Below, piece after piece: positions 8,697 to 17,344 of a stretch of DNA of 64,000 nt. A program made the position numbers and the translations under genes. The notes under the pieces were generated by a model. It was not told where the DNA came from and ran no database searches. It saw only the letters and a list, made by a program, of their open reading frames with translations. Positions within the stretch are counted from its first letter, which is position 1; each line of letters begins with the position of its first letter. The stretch comes from Acinetobacter sp. A2 (GTDB taxonomy: Bacteria > Pseudomonadota > Gammaproteobacteria > Pseudomonadales > Moraxellaceae): the NCBI RefSeq assembly GCF_012371325.1, contig NZ_JAAZQX010000006.1, positions 38,169 to 102,168 of the forward strand, given 5' to 3'.

Positions 8697-9917
8697 CTAG
8701 GAGTCTGGCTGATCTGAGGGTTTTATCTTACTTGATTTTTCAGTCTGTTGCAGTGAATTTGCAGCATGAGAGTCAAGTTCGATATCAATATGCACTTGTG
8801 AGGTTTCAATACTGATATCACCCGACACTGCATCTTCAGACACCACCACAGGCTGTCCATATAGATAACTTTTTTCATAATAATCACGCAAATGCCGCAG
8901 CAAGACCACAATCACCGCAGCAACTGGTAAGGCAATCAACATCCCCATAAAACCTGCGAGCTGCGCGCCTGCCAAAACTGCGAAAACCACGGCAACAGGT
9001 GAAAGTCCAATTTTATCACCCAATAAAAATGGTTGCAGAATGTAGCCTTCCACGGCCTGCCCAATCATGAACACCACCAGCACCAAGACCAATTGCATCC
9101 AGTCAATCCCAAATTGCAGGAAAGTAGCAATGATTGCAGCAACAATTCCTACGGCAAAACCCAAATATGGAATAATACTGGCCAGACCAGCAATCATGCC
9201 AATAATTAAGCCAACCTCCAAACCAATCAGTTGTAGGCCTGTGGCATAGATCACACCCAACAAAATCATCACCAAAAACTGACCTTTCACAAATGCGCCT
9301 AAAACACTGTGACATTCTTGCACCACAGTCAAAGTGCTTTGCTCATACGGACGTGGAATTAAACGACGTAAACTGTCGAGCATGCGCTGCCAATCCAACA
9401 GGAAATAGAAAGCGATAATTGGAATAAGTACGACCGTCCCCCCAATCTGGATAAAATTCAGTCCAGACTGTGCAACACGCAAGGCCATTGCTTGAATGCT
9501 ATCGGCACTGTAATTGGTCTGCACATAATCCATCACAATTGTGGTCATGTGCGTAGTATCAATTTCCATTTCTTCAATATTGAAGGTGGACGACACCCAA
9601 GGCAAAAAGGTCGAATTAATCCAGTTAATACCTACAGGAATACTGTCACGCGCAATAATCAACTGTTTCCAAACCAATGGAATGATGTACCAAACAGCAA
9701 GCGTTAGCGCGATACCAATTCCAATAAATACAATACTGATTGACAACCAGCGCGGCAAACCGACTTTGCACAAGTTTTCCACCAATGGACTAAATAAATA
9801 GGCCATGAAAAATGCGACCACAAAAGGAATGACAACCGGTTTTAATAAGTACAGCACCCAAAGGAGCAGAACTATCCCAGACAGGATAAAAATGCGACGC
9901 AAGGTACGATCGACCAT
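8697..9917 (-). CDS. AI-2E family (PerM-type) inner-membrane transporter
   Basis: A 406-residue polytopic membrane protein with the pattern of the AI-2E/PerM family: two N-terminal helices (residues 8-65), a long extracytoplasmic segment at about 90-150, then a block of helices to about residue 345. The family motifs are IPIIAFYFLLDW and a helix pair ending LLGDKIGLSPV.VVFAVLAG. The C-terminal 60 residues are soluble and acidic, longer than the usual length of about 350-370. Substrate is unknown; homologues have been proposed as autoinducer or ion transporters. It is transcribed with hda and divergently from purM, sharing a 135-bp upstream gap. Confidence 0.88.
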   Translation of the reverse strand: MVDRTLRRIFILSGIVLLLWVLYLLKPVVIPFVVAFFMAYLFSPLVENLCKVGLPRWLSISIVFIGIGIALTLAVWYIIPLVWKQLIIARDSIPVGINWINSTFLPWVSSTFNIEEMEIDTTHMTTIVMDYVQTNYSADSIQAMALRVAQSGLNFIQIGGTVVLIPIIAFYFLLDWQRMLDSLRRLIPRPYEQSTLTVVQECHSVLGAFVKGQFLVMILLGVIYATGLQLIGLEVGLIIGMIAGLASIIPYLGFAVGIVAAIIATFLQFGIDWMQLVLVLVVFMIGQAVEGYILQPFLLGDKIGLSPVAVVFAVLAGAQLAGFMGMLIALPVAAVIVVLLRHLRDYYEKSYLYGQPVVVSEDAVSGDISIETSQVHIDIELDSHAANSLQQTEKSSKIKPSDQPDS

Positions 9918-10019
9918 AGAAATTCGCCTTTTTTCAGTTTATTCGTTATAGAAGCTAAAATATTTAAATAAAGATAGCATTTTGGCGCATAAATAACATA
10001 AGAGTTTCGTATATTCAGG

Positions 10020-10025
10020 TATAAT
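10020..10025 (+). promoter_or_regulatory. -10 element upstream of purM
   Basis: A perfect TATAAT 27 nt before the purM ATG. No good -35 hexamer is seen at normal spacing. The leader would be only about 20 nt and contains GCGGAG just before the start codon. Confidence 0.55.
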
Positions 10026-10052
10026 CGGCCCCGCGAATGCGGAGACTTCATT

Positions 10053-11123
10053 ATGAGCAACTCAACTTCTAACCCTACCACTGGTTTAAGCTATAAAGAT
10101 GCTGGTGTCGATATTGAAGCGGGCGACGCGTTAGTCGATCGTATCAAATCTGTTGCTAAGCGTACTACTCGTCCTGAAGTGATGGGTGGATTAGGTGGCT
10201 TTGGCGCACTTTGTAAAATTCCTAAAGGTTATGAAGAACCTGTCCTCGTATCTGGCACAGATGGTGTAGGGACTAAATTACGTTTAGCGTTGAACCTAAA
10301 TCGCCACGACACCATTGGTCAAGACTTAGTCGCAATGTGTGTAAACGATTTGTTGGTATGTGGTGCTGAACCTTTATTTTTCCTCGACTACTATGCAACA
10401 GGTCACTTAAATGTAGACGTTGCTGCCAATGTTGTGACAGGTATTGGTAAAGGCTGTGAGCTTGCAGGCTGTGCGCTTGTAGGTGGTGAAACAGCAGAAA
10501 TGCCAGGCATGTATGAAGGTGAAGATTACGATCTTGCAGGCTTCTGTGTGGGCGTGGTTGAGCAAAGCAAAATTATTGATGGCTCTAAAGTAAAAGCGGG
10601 TGACGTTTTAATTGGTGTTGCATCTTCAGGCGCGCACTCAAACGGTTACTCTTTACTTCGTAAAATTTTAGACGTAAAAAATGTTGATTTAACTCAATTA
10701 GTTGATGGTCGTCCACTTGCTGACGTTGCCATGGAACCAACACGCATTTATGTTAAATCTATGCTTGAATTATGCAAACAAGTAGATGTGCATGCTATGG
10801 CACACATCACTGGTGGCGGCCTACCTGGTAACTTACCTCGCGTATTGCCAAATGGTGCGCAAGCAGTGATTGATGAATCTTCTTGGGAATGGCCTGAACT
10901 ATTCAAACTATTACAACGCGAAGGTGGTGTAGAACAGTTTGAAATGTATCGTACCTTTAACTGTGGTGTAGGGATGGTTGTTGCTGTAGATGCCAATGAT
11001 GCAGACAAAACTGTAGCACTTCTCAACAGCTTAGGCGAAAAAGCGTGGGTAATGGGTCGCATTCAAGATAATGCCGAATCTGTTGAAGGCGCAGATGAAA
11101 AAATTCGCGTAATTTTTGCGTGA
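10053..11123 (+). CDS. purM: Phosphoribosylformylglycinamidine cyclo-ligase (AIR synthetase)
   Basis: Catalyses the ATP-dependent ring closure of FGAM to aminoimidazole ribotide in de novo purine synthesis. The 356-residue length is usual. Family motifs seen are [13 protein letters not shown] near the N-terminus, the [15 protein letters not shown] loop, [12 protein letters not shown], and a [16 protein letters not shown] block in the C-terminal domain. It starts at the ATG with a GGAG 9 nt upstream. purN begins 10 nt after its stop, so the two form an operon as in many gammaproteobacteria. The divergent gene is the PerM-like permease. Confidence 0.97.
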   Translation: MSNSTSNPTTGLSYKDAGVDIEAGDALVDRIKSVAKRTTRPEVMGGLGGFGALCKIPKGYEEPVLVSGTDGVGTKLRLALNLNRHDTIGQDLVAMCVNDLLVCGAEPLFFLDYYATGHLNVDVAANVVTGIGKGCELAGCALVGGETAEMPGMYEGEDYDLAGFCVGVVEQSKIIDGSKVKAGDVLIGVASSGAHSNGYSLLRKILDVKNVDLTQLVDGRPLADVAMEPTRIYVKSMLELCKQVDVHAMAHITGGGLPGNLPRVLPNGAQAVIDESSWEWPELFKLLQREGGVEQFEMYRTFNCGVGMVVAVDANDADKTVALLNSLGEKAWVMGRIQDNAESVEGADEKIRVIFA

Positions 11124-11133
11124 TTCAACACCC

Positions 11134-11763
11134 ATGATCAAAATAGCTGTTCTTGTTTCAGGCAGCGGAAGTAACCTACAAGCCCTGATAGATGCCAATC
11201 TTTCAGGGCATATTGTTGGGGTCATTTCCAATAAGCCTGATGCCTATGCCCTCACCCGTGCGCAAAATGCAGGTATTCCAACCGCCGTCATTGAACATAA
11301 GCAATACCCTGACCGTGAAACCTTTGATGAGGTGATGCATCAGCAATTGCTGGCCTGGAATGTCGATTTGGTCGTTCTTGCAGGCTTTATGCGAATTTTA
11401 AGTGCCAAGTTTGTGCAGGCTTGGGAAGGAAAAATGCTCAACATCCATCCTTCACTCTTGCCACATTATAAGGGCATGCATACCCATCAACGTGTACTCA
11501 ATACTGGTGATACCTTACATGGCTGTACAGTCCATTATGTCACAGCTGAACTGGATGCAGGCCCAGCACTTGCACAAGGTGTATTACAGGTAAATCTGCA
11601 TGATACGCCTGAAAGTTTGGCCAATCGCGTACATGTATTGGAACATTTAATTTACCCACAAGTGGTTGAATGGATTTGCAATGGTAGCCTTGAACACACC
11701 GCACAAGGCGTGATGTATCGTCAGCAACTGTTACAGCAACCAGTACAGTTTTGCCGTGTTTAA
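11134..11763 (+). CDS. purN: Phosphoribosylglycinamide formyltransferase (GAR transformylase)
   Basis: Transfers the formyl group from 10-formyl-THF to GAR in purine synthesis. The N-terminal phosphate-binding loop VLVSGSGSNLQALIDA, the FMRILSAKFV segment, the catalytic NIHPSLLPHYKGMHTH motif and the conserved Asp in TAELDAGPALAQG are all present. Length is 209 residues. I use the ATG at 11134; a TTG at 11116 in frame would overlap purM and lengthen the N-terminus past the conserved MIKIAVLVSG start. A strong bidirectional terminator follows about 25 nt downstream. Confidence 0.96.
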   Translation: MIKIAVLVSGSGSNLQALIDANLSGHIVGVISNKPDAYALTRAQNAGIPTAVIEHKQYPDRETFDEVMHQQLLAWNVDLVVLAGFMRILSAKFVQAWEGKMLNIHPSLLPHYKGMHTHQRVLNTGDTLHGCTVHYVTAELDAGPALAQGVLQVNLHDTPESLANRVHVLEHLIYPQVVEWICNGSLEHTAQGVMYRQQLLQQPVQFCRV

Positions 11764-11787
11764 GCAATTGGCTTAATGGGTACAAAA

Positions 11788-11818
11788 TAAAAAACGCCTG
11801 TTATCAGGCGTTTTTTTA
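11788..11818. terminator. Bidirectional terminator after purN
   Basis: Stem AACGCCTG / CAGGCGTT with a TTAT loop, an A-run before it and seven T after it. It serves purN (+) and the convergent hydrolase gene (-). Confidence 0.85.
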
Positions 11819-11842
11819 TGCACGGTGCAAACAAGTATCTTT

Positions 11843-12661
11843 TTACACCACGCTTGCTTTTGTTTGCTGGGCTTGAATTAAGTCTTTAATCAACTGCGCA
11901 GTCTCTATAGGCTTTTCTAAGGGGAACATGTGCCCGCCTGCCGTAACCTGATACGGTATCCCAAATTTCTTAGAAGTAATCTGTGGAAAACCAGGCTTTA
12001 AAAATGGCCCTTTTTCTGCAATTACCAATTGCATTGGCACTTTCGGCTTAGACTGCGGCAACCACCAAAGCGATGGATTGGTTCTGAAGATATTGACTTC
12101 ATCCATTTTTGGAATGGTCAACTCTACCCCACCACGAACACTGTCTTCTGTTAACGCATGATCAATATAGGCCTGAAAACAGTCTGCATCAAAGTCTTTG
12201 TAAAAACCTTTAGGACGCAATAATTCTGCAGCATGCGCACGACTCTCCCAATGATCACGACGTCGCAAAGACAAAGCTGCGGGTGACATTTGATCAACCG
12301 CTTTGAGTTTCATCATTTTAGCAAAATGCAAAAATACTGAAGCTTTGCCCATAATTAAAGGTGGATCGAGCATAATCACTTGCTCAAACAACTCAGGACG
12401 TTGCAATGCTGCTTGAAAAGACAAGACCGCACCTAAAGAATGTCCCAACGCTATGACTTTACGGCCTTGCGATTGACGTACAATACTGTCAATCACTTGC
12501 TGGGTTAAGCTATGCCAATGGTTATCAATTGGATAACGCTTATCTGGCCCTAGCAACGGGACATCAATCACATCGTAATCATCTTTAAGTGAATCAAAGA
12601 GTTTTTGATAGACCTTTGATGGCACACCATTGGCATGTGCAAAATGAATCAGTGGTTTCAT
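11843..12661 (-). CDS. Alpha/beta hydrolase
   Basis: A 272-residue alpha/beta-hydrolase-fold protein. The nucleophile elbow is GHSLG (in VIALGHSLGAVLSF), the oxyanion segment is HANGVPSKVY near the N-terminus, and the catalytic His is probably in TAGGHMFPLEKP near residue 245. No signal peptide is seen. The substrate is not predictable. The start ATG overlaps the stop of the sppA-like gene by 4 nt (ATGA), so the two are translationally coupled. Confidence 0.85.
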   Translation of the reverse strand: MKPLIHFAHANGVPSKVYQKLFDSLKDDYDVIDVPLLGPDKRYPIDNHWHSLTQQVIDSIVRQSQGRKVIALGHSLGAVLSFQAALQRPELFEQVIMLDPPLIMGKASVFLHFAKMMKLKAVDQMSPAALSLRRRDHWESRAHAAELLRPKGFYKDFDADCFQAYIDHALTEDSVRGGVELTIPKMDEVNIFRTNPSLWWLPQSKPKVPMQLVIAEKGPFLKPGFPQITSKKFGIPYQVTAGGHMFPLEKPIETAQLIKDLIQAQQTKASVV

Positions 12662-13680
12662 TGTAATTTCGCGTTTTGCTCAGTCTGAAGCTGTTGAGAA
12701 ATTGAAGTGGCAAAACCCTCTCCCACTGCGGCCCCCATACGACCCAGTACAGAGTCTAAAGGACTATGTTCAATCGTATAGTTCACAGCTTTATCAAGGT
12801 TTAAGTCACGCTTTAGGCTATTTAGACTACCAATTTTATCGGCAATTCCCAGTGTAACTGCTTGCTCACCTGTCCAGAATAAACCAGAGAAAATTGCAGG
12901 ATCTTGTGATTTCAGTTTCGCACCACGTCCATTTTTCACCGCTTGAATAAAATGACCATGCACATTATCCAATACTGCTTGCACATGCTTTTTCTGTGCA
13001 GGATCGACAGGTTGCGTCATCGACAACAAGGCTTTATTTTCACCCGAAGTCATAGTGCGATCTTCCACACCCATTTTTTGCATTAAACCACTCAGGCCGT
13101 AATTTGGCATAATTACACCAATTGAACCCACCAAACTAGATGGATTGACAATAATTTCATCGGCAGCAGAGGCAATATAATAGGCACCTGAGGCACCAGT
13201 ATCGCCAATGACAGCATACAGTTTTTTATCCTGATGCTGTTTTTTCAGATATTGAATTTCTTGCCAAATTTCATCGGATTGTACAGGTGAACCGCCAGGT
13301 GAATTGATGTTCAGCACTACGGCTTTACTGTTGCTATTTTCATAGGCTTTTTTCAGCGACTTAATGGTGTCGTTGCTGTTCACACTTTGCTTATCTGATG
13401 CAATCGTTCCAACAATATCAACCACCGCTATGTGCGGACTCGCGGCAGATGGATTCGTCGTCGTGGTACTACAGCCTTTGCCCATAATGACCAAGAGCAA
13501 AAAAATATAGGCAAAAGTTAAAAACTTAAAGAAAATTCCCCAACGGCGTGCACGACGTTGTTCTTCAACTGAGGCTAAAACTGCTTTTTCTAATAGTTTC
13601 CACTCATTGCCTGTTGGCTGCTGTGCATGTGGTGGGATTTGCTGCGATTCATTTTGTGGTTTTGGTGGCCAATCGGACAT
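12658..13680 (-). CDS. sppA: S49 family signal peptide peptidase (SppA-type)
   Basis: A 340-residue membrane-anchored serine peptidase of the short SppA form. A cytoplasmic N-terminus of about 55 residues leads to one transmembrane helix (FFKFLTFAYIFLLLVIMG). The S49 core follows, with SPGGSPVQSDEI, TGASGAYYIASAADEI and SSLVGSIGVIMPNYGL containing the catalytic Ser region. It would degrade cleaved signal peptides in the inner membrane. I chose the start at MSDWPPKP (13680); an upstream ATG at 13722 has no Shine-Dalgarno support and overlaps the promoter area. It is coupled to the downstream hydrolase by a 4-nt overlap and is divergent from the acyltransferase gene. Confidence 0.9.
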   Translation of the reverse strand: MSDWPPKPQNESQQIPPHAQQPTGNEWKLLEKAVLASVEEQRRARRWGIFFKFLTFAYIFLLLVIMGKGCSTTTTNPSAASPHIAVVDIVGTIASDKQSVNSNDTIKSLKKAYENSNSKAVVLNINSPGGSPVQSDEIWQEIQYLKKQHQDKKLYAVIGDTGASGAYYIASAADEIIVNPSSLVGSIGVIMPNYGLSGLMQKMGVEDRTMTSGENKALLSMTQPVDPAQKKHVQAVLDNVHGHFIQAVKNGRGAKLKSQDPAIFSGLFWTGEQAVTLGIADKIGSLNSLKRDLNLDKAVNYTIEHSPLDSVLGRMGAAVGEGFATSISQQLQTEQNAKLQ

Positions 13681-13760
13681 GAAACAATCCAAAAAATAGT
13701 AAATTTGCTCCATTATATACACGGAATTGGCAAAAACTGTCTAAAGCCTGTATTTTCTCC

Positions 13761-13766
13761 TATAAT
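13761..13766 (+). promoter_or_regulatory. -10 element upstream of the acyltransferase gene
   Basis: TATAAT 42 nt before the ATG at 13808, in the 127-bp gap between divergent genes. The -35 region is poor, so this is a likely but unproved promoter. Confidence 0.45.
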
Positions 13767-13807
13767 ATTTCGCATCTTTATTCTTTTGACCAATTGACGC
13801 TGTCATT

Positions 13808-14797
13808 ATGACCCAACCTGCACCTACAACGTCTTTATCGCGCTTGCTGCATTTTGTCAGTCGTCAGCCTTTGTCTGTTGCGCGTATTTTTGCCAAATCG
13901 TTGGCTTTTTTGGTCAATCGTCTACGTTTAAGTAAAACCTCACAAACCATTGAACTGAATTTACAAATTGCACTTCCTGAATTAGACGTTCAGCAACGTA
14001 AACTCGTTACCCAACAAGCGATTCGTAACGAACTCACCTCTTATTTTGAGTTTTTTCATATTTGGGGCTCAAGCAATCAAAAGAATATTCAAAGAATTCA
14101 TCAAGTACACGGTTTAGATTTATTACAAGAAGCACTTGCCCAACAAAAAGGCGTGGTGTTGATTGTGCCGCATTTTGGCACTTGGGAAATTATGAATGCA
14201 TGGATTGCACAATTTACCCCAATGACCATTATGTATAAGCCAGTGAAAAATCCTGCTGCAGATGACTTTGTTCGTCAGGCACGTAGCCGTGAACAGGCGA
14301 ATTTAGTTCCAACTGATGAGTCTGGCGTGCGTCAGATTTTTAAAGCCCTGAAACAAGGCGGTACTACGGTGATTCTGCCTGATCATACTCCCAATGTGGG
14401 CGGTGAAATGATTCCATTTTTTGGCATCCCTTTGGAATCGAGCAACTTAAGTGCCAAACTAATTCAAAAAACTAAAGCCAGCGCCCTACTTTTATATGCA
14501 TTGAGAAATGAAAATCAGGGTTTTGATATTCATATCGAAGCGATTGACGAACAAATTTATGAAAGTAATGCCAATGCTGGTACAGCAATTATTCACCGTG
14601 AAATTGAAGACCTAATTCGTCGTTATCCTGCGCATTATCATTGGAGTTATAAACGATACAAAGCCCATCCAGATTTACGCGGGGTTTATCACAAGCCTGC
14701 GCATGAAGCCTTGGCTGATGTTCAGGCTGTGCGCATGCAAGCTCAGAATCAAGTTAACGCTGCAGCCACAACTTCTGTTGCCGATACGGCTGTATAA
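13808..14797 (+). CDS. Lipid A biosynthesis-type (LpxL/LpxM/HtrB) acyltransferase
   Basis: A 329-residue member of the lauroyl/myristoyl acyltransferase family, which transfers fatty acyl chains from acyl-ACP to lipid A precursors at the inner membrane. The catalytic H-x4-E motif is H122-F-G-T-W-E127 in VPHFGTWEIMN. The second conserved block is VILPDHTPNVGGEMIPFFGI. The N-terminus is basic and lacks a clear transmembrane helix. It cannot be assigned to LpxL or LpxM by reading alone. The last 44 nt overlap the 3' end of comEC on the other strand, an unusual convergent overlap. Confidence 0.87.
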   Translation: MTQPAPTTSLSRLLHFVSRQPLSVARIFAKSLAFLVNRLRLSKTSQTIELNLQIALPELDVQQRKLVTQQAIRNELTSYFEFFHIWGSSNQKNIQRIHQVHGLDLLQEALAQQKGVVLIVPHFGTWEIMNAWIAQFTPMTIMYKPVKNPAADDFVRQARSREQANLVPTDESGVRQIFKALKQGGTTVILPDHTPNVGGEMIPFFGIPLESSNLSAKLIQKTKASALLLYALRNENQGFDIHIEAIDEQIYESNANAGTAIIHREIEDLIRRYPAHYHWSYKRYKAHPDLRGVYHKPAHEALADVQAVRMQAQNQVNAAATTSVADTAV

Positions 14798-16928
14798 GCA
14801 TGCGTTGTGGCGCATCTAAATAAAAACGTAAACTTCCATGCTGAGCCGTATGCATGAATGGAATATTCAGATCGACCAAACGTTGCTCAACGATAGGGCT
14901 AGGATGCCCATAACGATTGTCAAAACCTGCCGATGCCACAGCGAGTTTAGGCCGAAAATGTGCTAAAAAATCATAAGCAGAGCTGTGTTTACTGCCATGA
15001 TGACCCAAAATTAAAACATCCACGTTTAAATCAGGATAATCCTGTAAAATTTGATATTCAGTTGCCCAGCCTGTATCGGCCATCAGCAAAAAGTCCTGAT
15101 AAGGTTGTGCATTTGGCACATGAATATGTAGCACACAAGCGTATTCATTCTGCTGCTGTGCGGCATACTGTAACTGACTTGGTTTTGGAGAGAGTACCTG
15201 TATGCGTACTTGATGTGGTAAATTCCATTGTTGCCCTTGGTAACAAAATTCAAACTGGGTATTTTCAGTCACATTCACCGCTTGATTGGCACTAACCTTA
15301 TGGATATTGATTTCATTTTTCAAATAAGCAAAAGCACCGCTATGATCTTGGTCTAAATGCGTGAGCATTACATGATCTAGCGTACTGATGCCCTGCACAG
15401 ATAAAAATGGACGTATAATCTGCTGCCCGACACTAAACTTGCTTTCGTCATAATATCCGCCCACATCAATCATCATACTGTACGAACCAGAACGCAGAAA
15501 TACGGCTTGCCCTTGCCCGACATCCAACACAACCAACTCAAACTTTTGTCGTTGCGGGTCAATTAAAATGAGGGGTACAAAGCATAAGGCAGCCCAAGTC
15601 TTAGGCAAAACTGATTGTGGTAAAAACAGCAACAACAACCCTATACATAAACAAATATAAACTGCAGCCGACATTTCGATGCTAGATAGCTGTGGTACAA
15701 ATAAAGCGTCTATACCTCGAAATATCAGTAACAACAAAGCCAGTAAATTATCATTCAGTTGAAACAATACTGCTGACAATGGCTCAAATAGAAAAAAGCT
15801 AAGACCTGCCAAAATATCTAAGGGTACAATCACTAACCCAATGAAAGGAATGGCCACGATATTGCTTAAAGGAGCAATCCAAGAGACTTGCTTAAAAAAC
15901 ACAATCACCAGTGGTAACAAGGCAATGAATATTTTCCATTGCGATTCAACTAAAATTTTAAAGCCCTGCCAGAATTGTTGCCAGCGACTGAAATAAATAC
16001 GTTTGGGTTGATGATGCAGGCTCTGATAAATTCGCAGCAAAATAAAACATGCACCATAAGATAGCCAAAATGCTGCTGACAATACGCTCAAAGGATCTAA
16101 ATAGAGCAACAAAGCAGCGCTGTAAATCAGTAAGGCAAAACTGCTTATTTTTTGCTTCAGCAGCAACATTATTGTGACGACACTGCACATCAACAAAGTT
16201 CTGAGTGCTGGAATTTCGAAACCGACAAATGCCGTGTATAACCCTACACAGCTTAAAAATGGTAACAACAATAGGTATTGTCTGGGCATCCACAAATAGT
16301 AATGCGGGCGATAACACCTAATTAAGCGATCCAAACACCAACACAGCATTGCTGCAAAAATCAGCACATGTGGCCCCGAAATTGCCAGCAAATGACTAAT
16401 CCCAAAGCGTTGAAATTGATCTTCAATTTCACTAGATAACAGACTTTTATCGCCCGTGAGTAACGCTAAAAGCAGACCTTTATGTTGCAAAGACTGCTGT
16501 TGAATAAACGCTCGAATTTGATAACGCTGTTGCTCTACCCATAACCGAAATTTTGCCCTAAGCGTGTGTTGTGCACGCCAATGCTTGCTCAAACCCATGC
16601 TATAAATATGTTGGGCAGAAATAGGCTGGACATGAGTTACCCAGAAATTGCCCATGATATTTTGCTGCAAATACCATTGCTCTACATCAAATACACCTGC
16701 AGTCGCATAGCTATGCGCAGGGTAAACCGTACCACTGAGCTTATAATACTGACCTAATTCTAAGTCGGGTAATACAGAGTTTTGAGCTAAAGCAAGCCAT
16801 GTGACAGTTTGTGTATGTCGATTCAACACCTCAATAGGTTGTGAAACATTGTTGTCTTTTAACTGATTTAATTGCCGTACATAGACGATGACCTCTGCTG
16901 TGTCACGTTGCAGTTCACGCCACTGCAT
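14754..16928 (-). CDS. comEC: ComEC, large C-terminal part (724 aa)
   Basis: Carries the body of ComEC. An OB-fold-like segment lies at about 1-100. The competence domain follows, with the signature LLALLTGDKSLL and FGISHLLAISGPHV near residues 155-190, then about ten transmembrane helices to about residue 450. The C-terminal metallo-beta-lactamase-like domain has VVLDVGQGQAVFL, THLDQDHSGAF (the HxDxDH motif) and LILGHHGSKHSS. What is missing is the N-terminal set of three helices, which is encoded in another frame just upstream. An ATG at 16926-16928 could start translation where the upstream frame ends, so a product without the first helices is conceivable. The 3' end overlaps the acyltransferase gene by 44 nt. 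Confidence 0.85.
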   Translation of the reverse strand: MQWRELQRDTAEVIVYVRQLNQLKDNNVSQPIEVLNRHTQTVTWLALAQNSVLPDLELGQYYKLSGTVYPAHSYATAGVFDVEQWYLQQNIMGNFWVTHVQPISAQHIYSMGLSKHWRAQHTLRAKFRLWVEQQRYQIRAFIQQQSLQHKGLLLALLTGDKSLLSSEIEDQFQRFGISHLLAISGPHVLIFAAMLCWCLDRLIRCYRPHYYLWMPRQYLLLLPFLSCVGLYTAFVGFEIPALRTLLMCSVVTIMLLLKQKISSFALLIYSAALLLYLDPLSVLSAAFWLSYGACFILLRIYQSLHHQPKRIYFSRWQQFWQGFKILVESQWKIFIALLPLVIVFFKQVSWIAPLSNIVAIPFIGLVIVPLDILAGLSFFLFEPLSAVLFQLNDNLLALLLLIFRGIDALFVPQLSSIEMSAAVYICLCIGLLLLFLPQSVLPKTWAALCFVPLILIDPQRQKFELVVLDVGQGQAVFLRSGSYSMMIDVGGYYDESKFSVGQQIIRPFLSVQGISTLDHVMLTHLDQDHSGAFAYLKNEINIHKVSANQAVNVTENTQFEFCYQGQQWNLPHQVRIQVLSPKPSQLQYAAQQQNEYACVLHIHVPNAQPYQDFLLMADTGWATEYQILQDYPDLNVDVLILGHHGSKHSSAYDFLAHFRPKLAVASAGFDNRYGHPSPIVEQRLVDLNIPFMHTAQHGSLRFYLDAPQRMLIQPYRQQKLWLQR

Positions 16929-17190
16929 TCTGCATTCGCTGCTGTAACTGTGAATCTGCGTAAAACCAGCCTAAAATAAAACACAATAGACTGGCCAAAA
17001 CCCCATTCAATAATTTCCAATACACAGAAGGCAAACGCTGCTGCACATAAACTTGCAGCCCAATACACAATATAAAAATGAATACCAGCACGCGTGGTAA
17101 TGCGTTTAGAGTATCAAAAGGAAAAAATGAAACGCGTATTCCAACACAGGCAATTCCCATTACCCAAGCTAGCCCAATGAATTGCAACAT
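16915..17190 (-). CDS. ComEC, N-terminal fragment (91 aa)
   Basis: Ninety-one codons with three hydrophobic helices (LQFIGLAWVMGIACVGIRV; LPRVLVFIFILCIGLQVYV; LLNGVLASLLCFILGWFYA), the usual start of the DUF4131 region of ComEC. It ends ADSQLQQRMQNAVA and a TGA. After QQRMQ the sequence has left the ancestral frame because of the 7-bp duplication. On its own it would be a small membrane peptide of no known function. Confidence 0.75.
   Translation of the reverse strand: MLQFIGLAWVMGIACVGIRVSFFPFDTLNALPRVLVFIFILCIGLQVYVQQRLPSVYWKLLNGVLASLLCFILGWFYADSQLQQRMQNAVA
16924..16937. repeat. 7-bp tandem duplication in comEC
   Basis: TGCATTC occurs twice in a row on the plus strand (16924-16930 and 16931-16937). 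Deleting either copy joins the two comEC frames exactly. Short direct repeats of this type arise and revert by replication slippage. Confidence 0.95.
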
Positions 17191-17228
17191 GAAAATTCAG
17201 TTTATTATTTTTATTGGCAAGCATCATA

Positions 17229-17248
17229 AAGCCCGCCGAAGCGGGCTT
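17229..17248 (-). terminator. Hairpin downstream of lolD
   Basis: Stem AAGCCCGC / GCGGGCTT with a CGAA tetraloop. The T-tract after it on the minus strand is short, so termination of the lol operon here is likely but not certain. It lies 38 nt before the comEC start. Confidence 0.55.
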
Positions 17249-17344
17249 CAATAAAAGAGTCTTATTCCACTAATGCAGCTTAGCTCGACTATCCACAATG
17301 GCCTACATTAAGGTCAATAATGACGTGGTCAAATTTAAGAATTT

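Larger units (their letters stand above)
14754..17190 (-). pseudogene. comEC: comEC (DNA-uptake channel) split by a frameshift
   Basis: Together the two overlapping frames below cover a full ComEC/Rec2 protein, the inner-membrane channel for transforming DNA. The first 91 codons (17190-16915) supply three N-terminal transmembrane helices and end at a TGA. The remaining 724 codons (16928-14754) supply the OB-like segment, the competence domain and the metallo-beta-lactamase domain. The join is a 7-bp tandem repeat (GAATGCA twice, read on the minus strand). Removing one copy restores a continuous frame reading QQRMQWRELQRD, about 800 residues, the normal length. The gene is therefore interrupted, unless the downstream ATG within the 14-nt overlap allows re-initiation and a two-part protein. 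Confidence 0.8.
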
